This document shows positions 22,586-33,781 of a stretch of 64,000 nucleotides of DNA, one piece after another (the first letter of the stretch is position 1; the number at the start of each line of letters is the position of its first letter). The notes below the pieces were generated by a model. It did not search any database. It saw nothing but the letters and a program-made list of their open reading frames with translations, and was not told where the DNA came from. The DNA is from Pyropia haitanensis. Its lineage: Eukaryota > Rhodophyta > Bangiophyceae > Bangiales > Bangiaceae. The position numbers and the translations under genes were made by a program. The stretch covers positions 2,383,874-2,447,873 of the forward strand of contig SDUX01000002.1 of NCBI GenBank assembly GCA_008729055.1. Reading direction: 5' to 3'.

Positions 22586-23877
22586 TTGGCGGCAGACCCT
22601 CTCGACACGCCCCCCGCGCCGCTGGCCGCCCCCGACAGCGTCCCCGACGAGTCGCCCGTGGACAGCAGGGCACCCTCGGAGCGCGCCCGCACGTGCCGGC
22701 GGCCGCCGACGCCACCGTCGGGGCGCGCGCGCGCGTCCGCCTCCCGGTCGGGGGTGCTGCCCGCCGCGGCAAAGGCGCCCGCCGCGGTGCCGCCCGCCGC
22801 CGACGCCCCGCCAGCCGCCGACAGCCCCGCGAGGTGCTCGGGGTAGGACGCCGTGGCGGCGCCGCCGCTGAGGCCGCCACCGCCGCCGCCGGCGCGCCCG
22901 CGGCGGGCGGCACGCGCCGCGCGCGACACCACCCGCCCCGAGCTCTTGGGCGTCAGCGACGGCGGGGCGCCCCCGCCGCCGCCGCCACCGCCGCTGCCGC
23001 CGCCGCCACCGCCGCCGCCACCGCCACTGCCGCCGCCACCGGTCGCTTCGTCGCCGCTCCACAAGTCGAGGGAGCCCATCTCGAGCGACCGGTGCCGTTC
23101 GCCGAGGTGCCGCTTGTACATGCGGCTCAGCTCCCGCACGTCGACGCCGGGGAGGGGGTGCCCCGCCCCCCCCCGCCGGCGGGCGGGAGGGTGGCACCGC
23201 TCCCCCCGCCCCCCCCCGCCCCCCCCGCCAACACAGATGGCAGCGGCGGCAGCAGCCCCCCCCCCCCTGTGTCGCCATCAAGCGCCAGCGGGGGCAGCCC
23301 GCCGTCGCCACTGCGGCGGGCGTGCTCGCCCCCCCCCCCCAACACCAGTGGCGGCACCGGCGGCAGGCTCAGCGACCCCGGCCCGAGGCCCGCGGGCTCC
23401 ACCAGCGGCGCCAGCGGGAGCAGCCCCACCCCGCCGCCGCCGCCGCCGCCGCCCTCAACCGTCGCCGCCGCGGGGTGTACGTCGGCCCAGCGCTCCCGCT
23501 CCGACCGGCCGGGCCGCTCGTACGGCGCCTGCACGTGGGCGGCGCCGAGCAGGGCCGCCTCCGCCGCCGCCACCCCCCCCCCCCACCGCCCCCCCGGGTA
23601 CGGGCGTGGCGGCCGAGAAGGGGGCGGCGGCGGTGGCGGCGGCGGCGGGCGTGTCGACCCCGCCGCCGCGGCCGTCGCCGCCCGCCGCGGCGGCGGGCGG
23701 CAGCCAGCCCCCCTCGGGCGGCGCGTACACCGCCGCCGACCCGTGGGCGGGCGCCGGCGGCGTCGTCGGGCGGCCGGCGGCGGGAGAGGCCGCGGCGGGA
23801 GGGCGCCGCCCGTCGCGGTAGGTAGCGTTGGCGACCGCCGCGTCGCGGAGCGTCGCGCGGAGGGTGCCGCCGTCCAT
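19836..23877 (-). CDS. Cyclic-nucleotide-gated / HCN-like voltage-gated cation channel
   Basis: A plasma-membrane channel of the CNG/HCN/plant-Shaker superfamily, about 1,250 residues. The start is ATG 23877 (GTGCCATGGAC). A low-complexity cytosolic N-terminus of about 460 residues runs to YFDPTGGFRRVWDSVL. S1-S4 follow (CVLLLYVATFSVFVYCF; LMDLAFATDILLCFVTGY; VLFKLLRFLRLLRLSKLV with the arginine-rich S4), then S5 (LYLLAMVLLLAHWIGCLFYF). The pore reads FFSA|ATVTTIGYGDITP across the intron; GYGD predicts K+ selectivity. S6, the C-linker (YFQHRYERLR) and a cNMP-binding domain follow, with GDTPDALYVLMHGEA and GDVFGEDELLFQRPRSMQAV; a Gly/Ser-rich insert of about 70 residues splits the domain. The tail is Ala-rich with a short coiled-coil-like segment. 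Two frame breaks at C runs (23570-23590, 23155-23230) affect only the N-terminus. Stop TAA 19836-19838. Confidence 0.88.
21470..21746 (-). other. GT-AG intron in the channel gene (277 nt)
   Basis: The donor is CCGCAG|GTGCGT with the intron starting at 21746; the acceptor is ACCAATAG|CCACCG with the intron ending at 21470. Removing it joins the exons in phase and restores the pore signature SVFFSA-ATVTTIGYGD exactly as in the family, which fixes both splice sites. Confidence 0.9.
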
Positions 23878-25288
23878 GGCACAGTTGGGGGGGGGGGTGG
23901 GAAAGGCGGGAAGGGAAAAGGGGGGGGGGGGCAGGCAGGAAGCGAAAAGTGGGGGGGGGGGAGAGATAGAGGAGAGATGGAGAGAGTGAGTGGGAGTGCA
24001 AGAGAGCGGCGGCGGGCGCGGCTGGGGAGAGGGGACGTGGGCGGGGAAGGGGGAGGGGGAAGCCCGCAGGCAACGGCGGCGACGGCTGCGACGGGCGCAG
24101 CCGGGGCGGAGCAGAACAAAGGGGTAAGCGCGCCCAGGTGTATGTACACGTGCGGCCAAAAGCAATGACGGCGCGGCCGCCGCCGCGGCCGTGACGCACG
24201 GTACGCGGGCTGAATAGGGGGGGGGGGCCACGGCGGCTCGCTCCCGGCCGCCCCGCCCGCCGCCACGCGCAACGCCGGGTGGCGGCGGCGGCGGCGCGGC
24301 GCGGCGGGGCCGGCGCGCCGCCTCGCGCGCACGGGGCGCGGCCCAGGCCCTGCCAGAGGGGGGGTGGCGGGAGGGGGATCGGGACCAGCTGGCCGGCGCG
24401 GGCAACGGCGTGGGCCAGCGGCCCGCGGCCACCCGCCGCGGTCGACAGAGCGGCGGTGGCCGGGAGGAGGCGGCCCGGCGGCGGCGTCCTCCCACTGGTG
24501 GAAATTGAATCCCAGACGCATGTGCGATGGGCGGCGCGCCGCCGTCGCGCCACCCGCGCGCCCCACCACTGGCGGGCCCCGCGCGGGGGTGTGCCCGCCA
24601 CCGTGTGCCGTCCGGGATGCGAGTAGTCAAGGGGAGCGGCTGCGAGCACCGCTGCTCGACACTGTGAGGTGGTTTTTTTTGTTCTATTTCTTGGCGCCTC
24701 GTTCTCTCCGCCTGTGTTCTTCCTCCTCTTGTGTCCTTTGCAAACGCGCGCGCATTGGCGGCGGCGGCCGCCGCCACCGACACCCCCACAGCGCGTGACG
24801 TCGATGCGCTTGCCATCGGGGGGGGGTGCGGCCACCCCTTCCTTTCTCCTCACCTCCGAAGCACGAAACAGAAGAGGTGGGGGCGGAGAGTGCGGGCAAC
24901 GTAAACCGGCAGGGGTGCATATCGTAAAGGCCTGATTGGGGCGCACCTGGCTGGGGTGGGTCGGCTACTGGCCGAACGTGGACACGGACAAGAAGGCCAG
25001 CATCGACGAGGACGTCGAGACATGCTCTCCATGCGACGGGCGGCGATGCGCTGCGGGCGTGACGGCAACCCATTGGCTCCAGCCCATCTCCATTCATCTC
25101 CCGCCCACCCATGAGCCACCAAGTCAATGCAGCGACTTCGGTCAAGAAAGATTTGTAAGCGCACGCATTTGTCCAATGCAGTTATCCACGCATATTTGGA
25201 TCACAATTTATTGAAACTACAAAGAACTACTTCGTGCGGCGCGGTGGAGGGCGTTCGATCACGTGTGATCCTACCCTCCCTCAGAGGT
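23878..25288. other. Intergenic, upstream of the channel gene
   Basis: The first 300 bases are G/purine-rich on the + strand, so C/T-rich on the transcribed strand, probably the channel's 5' UTR and promoter. From about 24.6 kb the DNA becomes richer in A+T. No RNA gene or domain-bearing ORF is recognised. Confidence 0.4.
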
Positions 25289-25296
25289 ACTGTGGG
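25289..25296 (+). repeat. Target-site duplication, left (ACTGTGGG)
   Basis: Eight-base direct repeat immediately before the left terminal inverted repeat of the hAT element; an identical copy sits after the right end. Confidence 0.9.
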
Positions 25297-26138
25297 CAGG
25301 GTTGGCAACTTAAGAATCAATCAAACCAAATCAAGGTTTAATTGGCTTTGAATTCAATGAAGGTCGGCAGAGGGCAGGTTGAATTCAACACGAAACGTGG
25401 CGCAACGTGGCGGGCTTGCTACGCAGATCCAGTCAAGGACTAGTTGCGGGCACCGCGCGGCGCGGCAGCAATCATGAGCACTGGCTGCTCGTCGGAAGCG
25501 GGCCCACTCAACGTGCGTCGCCCGTCGACTTCAGACAACACGCAGCAAACGCGACGCGGAATCAGTGGGGGTAGCTCCGGAAGATGAGCTTTACTGTGAG
25601 AGTCGTTCCTTTTGCTGACTTGTACCCTCTATTTATCTTCTCGGAAGTAACTTCAGCTATTATCTACGATCGTCACGTTGAGGTAGGTCACGTTGGAAGT
25701 CTTTTCTATTTTGCACGAGGAGCAGACGCCACGCTTGCGGTCAGAGCACACGGTCGCATACTATCACACCGGGTCGGGCATGATGACAAATACAGAAAGC
25801 CGAGGACGAGCGACACTGTGAAGCACCTCACTGAGCGTGTGGCGGAGATCGGTCTGCGTCGACAACGGCCAGTGCGCGAACTTACTGAGCCGTTCCGAGT
25901 CACAGCTGCTGCAGCACTTGTGGCTTTCCGCCAAGCCATTGACGCAGCACCTGGCTGTTGGCGGGTCACGGTCAAGTGGCAGGAAGTGGCGGGAGCACAC
26001 CCGACAGTCCGCCAATCCATGCGACAGTTACATAACATGGATCGTATAAGTATTCAACCATTCAACGTTGTTCAATTCATTGAATTGGTATTGAATTCAA
26101 TCGTCCAGAAGAGATCGGCATTGAATCTGCCAACCCTG
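25297..26138. mobile_element. Non-autonomous hAT-superfamily DNA transposon (842 bp)
   Basis: The ends are inverted copies of CAGGGTTGGCA (25297-25307 and 26128-26138), the classic hAT terminus, flanked by perfect 8-bp duplications ACTGTGGG. Palindromic TTGAATTCAA motifs lie near both ends (25348-25357, 25379-25388, 26091-26100) and are plausible transposase-binding sites. The interior has a 247-codon ORF (25584-26327, +) that runs past the right end and a Cys-rich ORF on the - strand, but no hAT transposase motif is seen. Base composition is much richer in A+T than the host genes. The intact duplication suggests a recent insertion. Confidence 0.9.
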
Positions 26139-26146
26139 ACTGTGGG
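26139..26146 (+). repeat. Target-site duplication, right (ACTGTGGG)
   Basis: Perfect match to 25289-25296, directly after the right end of the hAT element. Confidence 0.9.
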
Positions 26147-27977
26147 GGGCTCGATCACTTCCAGCAGTTCGAGAACTCACCCACCTGTTATGAAACCCTC
26201 ACCTCCCCACCCCCCGACGCTTTCCATCCGGCCTCCCCCCCCTCCCCTCCTAACTAGTGCTGTCTTGTTTACCGCCACGTATGGAAAAATACAGGAAATA
26301 TCTCTCTTGCACGCACAGAGGCCGTGAACGCTGTTTTCTTGAAAGAGATCTTTCCTTTCATTTCCATCGCGGGAACCGCCACGTGGTACTGCCCACGCCC
26401 TCCTATTGGCAGATACATGAAGCGGACCTCATATCTTTCTCCGATTGCAAATCTTCTTGTGTGTAAGGACGCTTCTCCTGCGCGGCATTCGCCAGCGGTC
26501 TGCCTTGAGAGCCGCTGCTGGCGCCGCCGCCCATTCGACAGAGAATGGCCTGACTGACCTTCCCGTAAATCCCCTTCATCGCGATCTTTCCCCAGAAAGG
26601 AGGACATCTCTATCCCCTCCCCCCCCCGATTCGCTATCACAAAAAAGACGCCACCGCCACCTCCGTGAGCCGGCGCTACCAGTCCGAATATTGTACTAAG
26701 AAGTACACGTGGCACAGAATTGGGCATGCTGTTCGCACTCCAGTCACGTGCAAGCCACGTGCCTACGAGAGTTTACACGTGATCGGCTCGCCACAGTCAC
26801 AACAACATTGTGCAGCTGCGTGTCTCGTTGGCCAGTGACCAATCCACAGGGTGTCGAAGATTGAAAACATTGAATAATGTTTCAGTTGTCCTTTTCGCTT
26901 TCTGTGCCCGACTTGTTCGACTTCGCGGAACACTGCAACGGATGCCGCTATCGGTAGGGGCGGTGCCGGTACTGCACCCGTCTCTTGCCTTGCCACCGGT
27001 GCACCGGCTCACCACCGCTGCTGGGGCCGCCGCCCGTATGTCCGCACCGCCACCACCCTCCAAGATCTTGCAAGTTTACCCTACAATCCACCGCTCCCCC
27101 TCCCTTCCCCCGCCACTTTCCCTTCGTCCCCCAAGTGCTGCTGCCATTGCTCCGGTGTCCAATGTTGTACAGGCAAAGCAGTCGGCCAACGCGCGCTACC
27201 GGCACGGCGTGGCAGTCTGCCAAAGTGTTCGGACGGCGGTGCACGGGCAGCAGCGGCCCAACCGACCGGTCCGCGGCTGTCATCGCGCAACGGCGACCGT
27301 GGGCGGCCGACTGCTTGGATCATAGGCGGTGGCTACCAAACAGGCGGGCGGGCAGTCTTAAGGTGGCGTGTGGGAGGCAGAAGCGGTGCCGCTGAGAACT
27401 GGAGCGGAGGAGGGAGAGCATGAGGAGACAGAAGTACAGACGCTTGCGACGACAAAGTCGGCGCCGCTCGCCTGCTCGGGTGGCCACCCCCGCCGCCCAC
27501 AATGACGTCCTGAGGAGCCAAAATACGACTGTTTTGGCTTCTTTCAAAAGTTTCGGCCAATACACACGGCATTTATTGGAAACTTGACGTGCAAAGCCCC
27601 CCGAGACAGAACCGCCACCTGCACGTGGTGAGCCCAGATGAGAGAGGAGTGTGGGGTGGCCGCCCACGCCTCGGCTGCACCTGGTCCACGAGGACCGCGC
27701 GGGCAACTGGTACTGACCTCTGGGCCGCCGGCGTGTGTTGCCCGCGCCGTCGCGCGCTTGGTCGTCCTCGCCGCCCGCCTACCGTGCGTTTGCGTCGGCA
27801 TCCTTTGCCGCACCGCGTGAGGCGCACCCCCCCTCCCCACCCCCCCGCTCTGCCCCCCGCCCGCTGCCCCCGTCCCCGCGCCCTTTCCTATTCCCCCCAA
27901 CCTTCCCCCCTTCCCGGCAGCCGCCCCTCTTGGTCAAGCTGCGGCTGGTCGGCGCCGCCCCCCCTTGCCCGGCGCCC
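26147..27977. other. Intergenic and 5' region of the kinase gene
   Basis: A+T-richer DNA up to about 27.6 kb, with several CACGTG-type motifs (for example 26390-26395, 26747-26760). The last 250 bases are C-rich, and ...TTCCCGGCAG at 27911-27920 looks like a splice acceptor, so an upstream non-coding or short coding exon is possible. No domain-bearing ORF is seen. Confidence 0.35.
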
Positions 27978-30792
27978 ATGGGCGTCCGCCGCGTCACCGC
28001 GTCGCGGGGCCTCGTCGACGCCCTCCCTGCCACGTCGCTGCGGGACCATCGGGGGCGACCGCCCGAAGGGCTTGTGAGTGACGATGAGGACGCGACCTCG
28101 TCCGACACCCTCCGCGTCACCGCGCGGCTGCCCTTCCCCCGCCACATTTGGCTGGACCGGCCGCGGCCGGGCGCGAGCATAGACACGCTTGGTGTGTCCA
28201 TGTGTGCCGCCGCATCGCCGGCGGGCTCCTTCCCGTCTGTTGGAGACCGCGGGGAGGCGAGCAACTCGTCGGCGCCACCCGGCGGGCTGCGGCTGCCCGG
28301 CGAGGCGGGGTCGTCGGCCAGCTCGCGCGCGTCGCGGCCGGCGCCACTGTCGCCCGTGCCGCCATCGCCCGCGCCGCCGTCGCCCGTGCCGCCGTCGTCC
28401 GCGCCGCCGTCGCCCGCGCCGCCGTCGCCGGCGCCGCCGTCGCCGGCGCCGCGGGCGCCCGAGTCGCCGTCGGCGGGACGCCCATCGGCGGCGCCCGCGG
28501 CGCACCAGCCGCCACGGCATCGCCGCCCTGCGGCGGAGGTGGGGGGCGGCAGCGGCGCGCTGGCCGCCGCCGTTGCTGCCGTTGCCGCCGCCGCCGATCG
28601 GCCCGCCGCGTGGGCGCCCACCCGCTACAGCCGCAGCTCGGATGCGATTCCAAAGCTGGGCGACGAGACCGTCCCGGTCATGGGCCTCTCGGAGATTGAG
28701 TACCTCCGCAACATCTTTAATGAGGTGGAGGCGGCGGGGCGGGGGTGGGTGGATCTGGAACAGTTTTGCGACTTGTGCAACCTCCTCCTCGTCCGCGGCG
28801 CGTCCTCCACCGCAGCTGCCGTCGCGACGGGCACGCCCGACCTGGCGGCGGAGCCGGTGGACGACTCGTTTGACCGGCTCACCCTGGACTTTCTGTTTCG
28901 GCTGGTGGACTCGGGCCGCCAAGGGCGCGTCACGCTCCGCGACTGGATCCGCGCGTCGGCCGTGTTTTGCTATGGCCGCCTGCCCCACAAGCTGCCCTTT
29001 GTGTTTCGCTTTGCCGCCGACGCAGACCCCGAGACGTCTGAGCTGCTGATCTCCGAGCAGGCTGTGCGGATGCTCATCCGGGCGGTCTTTGAGGTGGTCT
29101 GCATACCGCCGGGCCACACGTGGGGCATTGCGCGCACGCCGCCGCCACCCGGGCGGTGGCCAGAGACGTACCACGCGTCGGGGGCGCTTTCCAACGAGCA
29201 CAACCCCGACACGCTGTGGGCGACGGCGCAGCAGCTGATGCAGTCTGATGGGCGTATGACGTACGCCGCCTATCTGACGTGGGCGGAGCGCGAGCCCGCC
29301 TTCTCTGAGTGGGTCGGCTGGGTGGGCTCCCGCGGCCTCCGCGCCATCAACGTGGTGCAGTCGGCGCGGGAGCGGGCGCAGTTTGTGGCAACGATGGAGG
29401 CGATTGGGTTTGCGAAGGACGAGCTCGCAGCGCTGCCCGCACCGGTACAGGGCGTCAATTGGTCGTATGGGAAGCACTCGTCACCGGCGCAGAGCCCCCA
29501 CAACTCGGCGGGGCAGTCGTCCGCGCTGTTGTCGTCGTTTGAGATTGATTTCAAGGCGCTGTCGGTATGCTTGTGTGCGGGGGTACAGGCCTCAGGTGAG
29601 CTCTGTTTTTATGTTTTTGTGTGTGACTTTGGTGTGTTCATGTGGGTCTGCACCGCTTGGGTCCTCATGCTAACTCCTTTTGTCTCTCTCTTGGGCTTTC
29701 CTCCCCCCCCCCCGATATCCTCCTTCGCAGCTGGAGCGCCTTGTTGGGGAAGGTACTTTTGCTGAGGTGTGGTCGGGGCGGTGGCTCGAGGCGCCCGTCG
29801 CGGTCAAGATCTTCAAAGACCGCTCTTCCGCGGTGGCCATGTACCAGTTGCGCAAGCAGCAGAACCAGCAGGGCGGCCAAGGGGCCCTCCCTGACGGTTC
29901 ATCTGACTGCACGCCCGCGGACGGGGATGCCGACGACGCGCGGGCCGACGTTGAGCGCAGCTTGGCACCGTCAGGTGGCGCGGGTAACTCGACGTTTGAG
30001 AGCCTGGCCGGCTCAGAGTCGTCGCCTCGGTCGGCAGGGCAGAGCACCTTTTTTCTGCGCGAGGTGGAGCTGCTCAGCAACCTTCGCCACCCCAACGTGC
30101 TGCTCTACATGGGTGCCTGCGTCAAGAATACATCGCCCCTGTGCATTGTGTCGGAGCTGGTCACGGGGGGCTCCCTCCACGACGCGATCCACAGCAACAG
30201 GAGGTTGAACTTTACCCCGCTGTTGAAGATGCGGATATCCCTGGACGTGGCGCGCGGCATGCTCTACCTCCACTCACTGGTGCCTGTGCTGCTCCACCGG
30301 GATCTCAAGTCGTCCAACATTTTGGTAGACACGGGGACGCCTGCGGACGCGTCGGTGGAAGGGAGTTCCCCCTCCCGTGTGCGTGCGGTGTTGTGTGACT
30401 TTGGCCTGTCGCGCCAAGACGCGACGGGCACCCACCAGAGTGCATCGGGCCAGCCCACGGCGTTGGTGGGCACCCTCCTGACGATGGCGCCGGAGATTGT
30501 CCGCTCTGAGCGCTACACGTCGGCTGCGGATGTGTTCAGCTTTGGCATGGTGCTGTGGGAGTTGTGGACGGGGCAGGTGCCGTACCGGGGGCTGATGCCC
30601 GCGCAGCTGATGTTTGAGGTGGCCATCAAGGGCGCGCGGCCCAACTTGGGGCCCTCCTCTGGGGTGCCCCCCTCCGTCGCCGCCGTCATCCGCATGTGCT
30701 GGCAAGGGGAGCAGACCCAGCGGCCGCGCTTCCTGGAGATCGTGCGACGGCTACAAAAGATTGCGCGCGAGGAGATGGGCGTGACCGTTTGA
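27978..30792 (+). CDS. Raf-like (TKL) protein kinase with N-terminal EF-hand-like domain
   Basis: About 882 residues in two exons (27978-29564, 29731-30792). ATG 27978 is the first in-frame ATG. Residues 1-210 are Pro/Ser-rich with (AP)PSP repeats. Residues 230-430 form an EF-hand-like helical region: EIEYLRNIFNEVEAAGRGWVDLEQF and FLFRLVDSGRQGRVTLRDW resemble EF-hand pairs, and QSDGRMTYAAYLTW another. Loop residues are mostly degenerate, so Ca2+ binding is uncertain. The kinase starts with FEIDFKALSLERLVGEGTFAEVW, where E-I-D-F-K is typical of Raf-like kinases. It carries VAVKIF (Lys), LREVELLSNLRHPNVLLYMGAC, HRDLKSSNILV, CDFGLS and MAPEIVRSERYTSAADVFSFGMVLWEL, so all catalytic residues are present. 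An insert of about 70 residues separates VAVK from helix C. The activation segment has GTLLTMAPE rather than GTPxWMAPE. It is probably a cytosolic Ser/Thr kinase. Confidence 0.9.
29565..29730 (+). other. GT-AG intron in the kinase gene (166 nt)
   Basis: Donor CTGTCG|GTATGC and acceptor CCTTCGCAG|CTGGAG. Splicing is in phase 0 and joins FKALS to LERLVGEG, giving the expected start of a Raf-like kinase domain. Confidence 0.92.
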
Positions 30793-32388
30793 GGTGGACC
30801 CGTGGTGGGGCGGGTCAGAAGGTGGGGGGGCGGAGGGAGGTGGCGAGTGGCAGTTTGGCAGCGTTTCCGAAGCTGTGTGATGCAATGGTTTCCCATTGTG
30901 GACGCTTCCGCTCATTGACGTTGGACTTGTCCTGCCGCGCCCGCCGTTGCGGTCAGCCCGGATGGCTCCCCGTGGAGGGCGGGATGGACTAACCGTCGGC
31001 GTGCTGTTGGGCCTGTCCGGTCGTGTTTCGCGGTGTGTTTTTTTCTCTCTGTTTTCGCGGCGCCTGGTGACTGGCCATACTGTGGGCATGCGCCACTCGG
31101 AAGCCGTTTTCCTTCTCTCTCTCTTTCTTCTTCTTTTTGTTCCTCTGTTTTTCTGACCCCGCGGGATGTACCGCGACTGGCCTACACCCGTTGACCCAGT
31201 GTGGCTCGCCTGAAGGCCGGCGTGCGGCGTGTTAGCCGCCGTGGCGCGGCCCTGCTGCGGGGACGCGATGGTGGTGCACGCCGCCAGCTGTTGCCAGCGC
31301 CTTCGCCTTCTCCACTGTGTTCGTACGTCCGCCGTCGCTCCTCCCACCAGCACCATGCGCCAGCGCGGGCGAGGTGGGCACACTGGCAGAGGCCCTAAAC
31401 GAGTGTGCTGCCAGATACACAGCGAGTGGATGCGATGCGCGCCGTCTCGACCCATACCCCCAGTTCGGCTGCCCCCCTTTTGCGATCTCGCTCTTGCCTG
31501 CGGAACGGTTCGTCGACGGCGCTCGCGGCCATAGTCTTTGGGGGCAACAAGAAGTAGTACCTTTCGTCGTCTGTTGGTGGGCTTCCTGGAGCACCCACGC
31601 TATGGCGCGGTCGAGCGTGTTTCCTCTGTCTGTTTGTTGTCTCGGATATTCCGACACCTTCGACACCGACCAACACTGACGGTGACCCTGAGACACCTGC
31701 TTGTATGCCTGTTGGGTATCCAATGCAATGTGGCCTTGAGAGAAAAGTCCCAGCGCTGGGCAACCACCGTTGGACTTGGGCAGTCGACAACGGCCACGGG
31801 ACCAGGCAACGCTTGGGTGCGGAAGAGCCCACTGATGCAAGGATGAAGAATGTCGTATCACCACGTGAACATCCGGAAAACGCAGGCCACACACAAGAAC
31901 ACAACATATAAAAGGGGGATCCCATACAGGTACACCCCTCTCCCCCACCCTACCCCCTCTTCCTTCGCGGAAAATCAGGACGGGAACCACACCAACCTCA
32001 ACGTGTCGGGGAAGGGGGGGAGGTGGGAGGCGGGGGGTGGGGGGGTGGGGAACGGCGGGGGGTGGGGGGACGGGGGGTGGGGGCGGGGGGGGGTTGCGTG
32101 GGGTGCGGGGGGGTGGGGGGGGGGAATAACATGTTATCAATCCAACTGCGGGGCTTTTTTGATTCCCATGTGACGCGGCCCCCCCCCCCCCCCCCCCCCC
32201 CCCCCACCGCCCCCACTCCACGCAACCCCGCTCCCCCCCCCCCCCAACCCCCACTCCCCACCCCCCGCCGTCCCCACCTCCCCCACCCCCCCCCGCACCC
32301 CCCCCCCCCCCCCCACCCCCCCCCCCCCCCCCACCCCCACTGCCCCCACCCCCCGCCGTTCCCCACCTCCCCCCACCCCCCCCCTCCA
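30793..32388. other. 3' region of the kinase gene and spacer up to the gap
   Basis: Begins with the probable 3' UTR (T-rich at 31030-31155). No gene is recognised. From 32000 the sequence is a G-rich block, a short unique core and a C-rich block that is roughly its reverse complement. Confidence 0.35.
31907..31914 (+). promoter_or_regulatory. Possible TATA box (TATAAAAG)
   Basis: A good TATA match in moderately A+T-rich DNA, pointing toward the gap. No transcription unit can be attached to it, because the downstream sequence is simple repeat and N. Confidence 0.35.
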
Positions 32389-32788
32389 NNNNNNNNNNNN
32401 NNNNNNNNNNNNNNNNNNNNNNNNNNNNNNNNNNNNNNNNNNNNNNNNNNNNNNNNNNNNNNNNNNNNNNNNNNNNNNNNNNNNNNNNNNNNNNNNNNNN
32501 NNNNNNNNNNNNNNNNNNNNNNNNNNNNNNNNNNNNNNNNNNNNNNNNNNNNNNNNNNNNNNNNNNNNNNNNNNNNNNNNNNNNNNNNNNNNNNNNNNNN
32601 NNNNNNNNNNNNNNNNNNNNNNNNNNNNNNNNNNNNNNNNNNNNNNNNNNNNNNNNNNNNNNNNNNNNNNNNNNNNNNNNNNNNNNNNNNNNNNNNNNNN
32701 NNNNNNNNNNNNNNNNNNNNNNNNNNNNNNNNNNNNNNNNNNNNNNNNNNNNNNNNNNNNNNNNNNNNNNNNNNNNNNNNNNNNNNNN
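32389..32788. other. Assembly gap (400 N)
   Basis: Exactly 400 N between C-rich simple sequence on both sides. Reading frames spanning it are artefacts. The flanking G-rich/C-rich near-inverted repeat is the probable reason assembly failed. Confidence 1.
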
Positions 32789-33105
32789 CTGCCCCCCTCC
32801 CCCCTCCCCCCGCTCCGGCCCCCCCCTTCCCCCCCGCCCAGCCGTGGGTGGCACCCGGAAGGGCTGGGTGCCACCCGCGGCAACGCCGCACCAAACAAGG
32901 GGCGGTCCGCCGACCCCCGTGGCTGCGGGCTGGCCGCGCGTCGGCAGGCAGTGGTTGAGGCCGGCGGTTGCCTTTATTAGGCGGCCGCCTGTGCTCTGGT
33001 TGAGCACACACCTCTGCAGCCAACGACCACCTCACCGGCCGCCCCCCCCCCCGCCCCCCCAACCCCCCCCCCCCTCCCCGCCCTGCTTCCGTCGCCTCCC
33101 TCCCC

Positions 33106-33140
<35 letters not shown>

Positions 33141-33183
33141 ACCCCCTCCCCCAACCCCCCCCCCCCCAACCCCCTGGCCCATC

Positions 33184-33749
33184 GATGTTGGTGGCGGCGG
33201 CGGGGGGTGCCACCAGCCGCCGACGGCGGCGCCTTGTCTGTGGAGCGGGCGGCGGCGCTCGAGGCGGCCGTCGCGGCCGCGCGGGAGGCGGTCGCGGATC
33301 GCGCCGCCGCGGCGGTGGCGGGCAGGGTGTGGTGGCGTGCGGGCGTGGCCGACGGCAGTGACGTCGGTGGCGGCGGCGACGGTGGCGGCGGCGGCGGCCG
33401 CCGCGGCGGCGGCGGCGGCGGCGACGGTGGCGGGGGTGGTGACGACGGCGGTGGCGGCGGCGGCGACGGCGGCGACGGCGGCGGCGGGCGGCGGTGGGAC
33501 GATGGACTGACGTCCGCCCCTGCCACGCGGCACGCGCCGGCCGCCGCGTGGGTCACCGCCCCTGCCGCGAGCGGCGCGGCCGGCACGCGCGGCGGCCCGT
33601 CGGCGCTCATCCCCGCCGTGCAGCAGCTGTTTGCGGCGATAGGGGATGGGGGAGGCGCCGGCGGCGACGGCGGCGGTGGGCCGCTCGGTGGCCGCTACGC
33701 CCCCGCGCCGCTACCCGTGGCCGCTGGCGGCGGCGGCGGCGGCAGCGGC

Positions 33750-33781
<32 letters not shown>

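Noticed and set aside
25960..26030. Cys-rich - strand segment in the first hAT element as a BED finger
   Set aside because: Spacing of Cys and His does not fit the BED pattern, unlike the clear finger at 54329-54547.
25584..26327. 247-codon + strand ORF inside the hAT element
   Set aside because: Runs through the transposon end and target-site duplication into flanking DNA, has no transposase motif, and ends in low-complexity Pro codons.
31232..33533. Long ORFs on both strands spanning the N gap
   Set aside because: They are open only because N codons are not stops; flanks are simple repeats.
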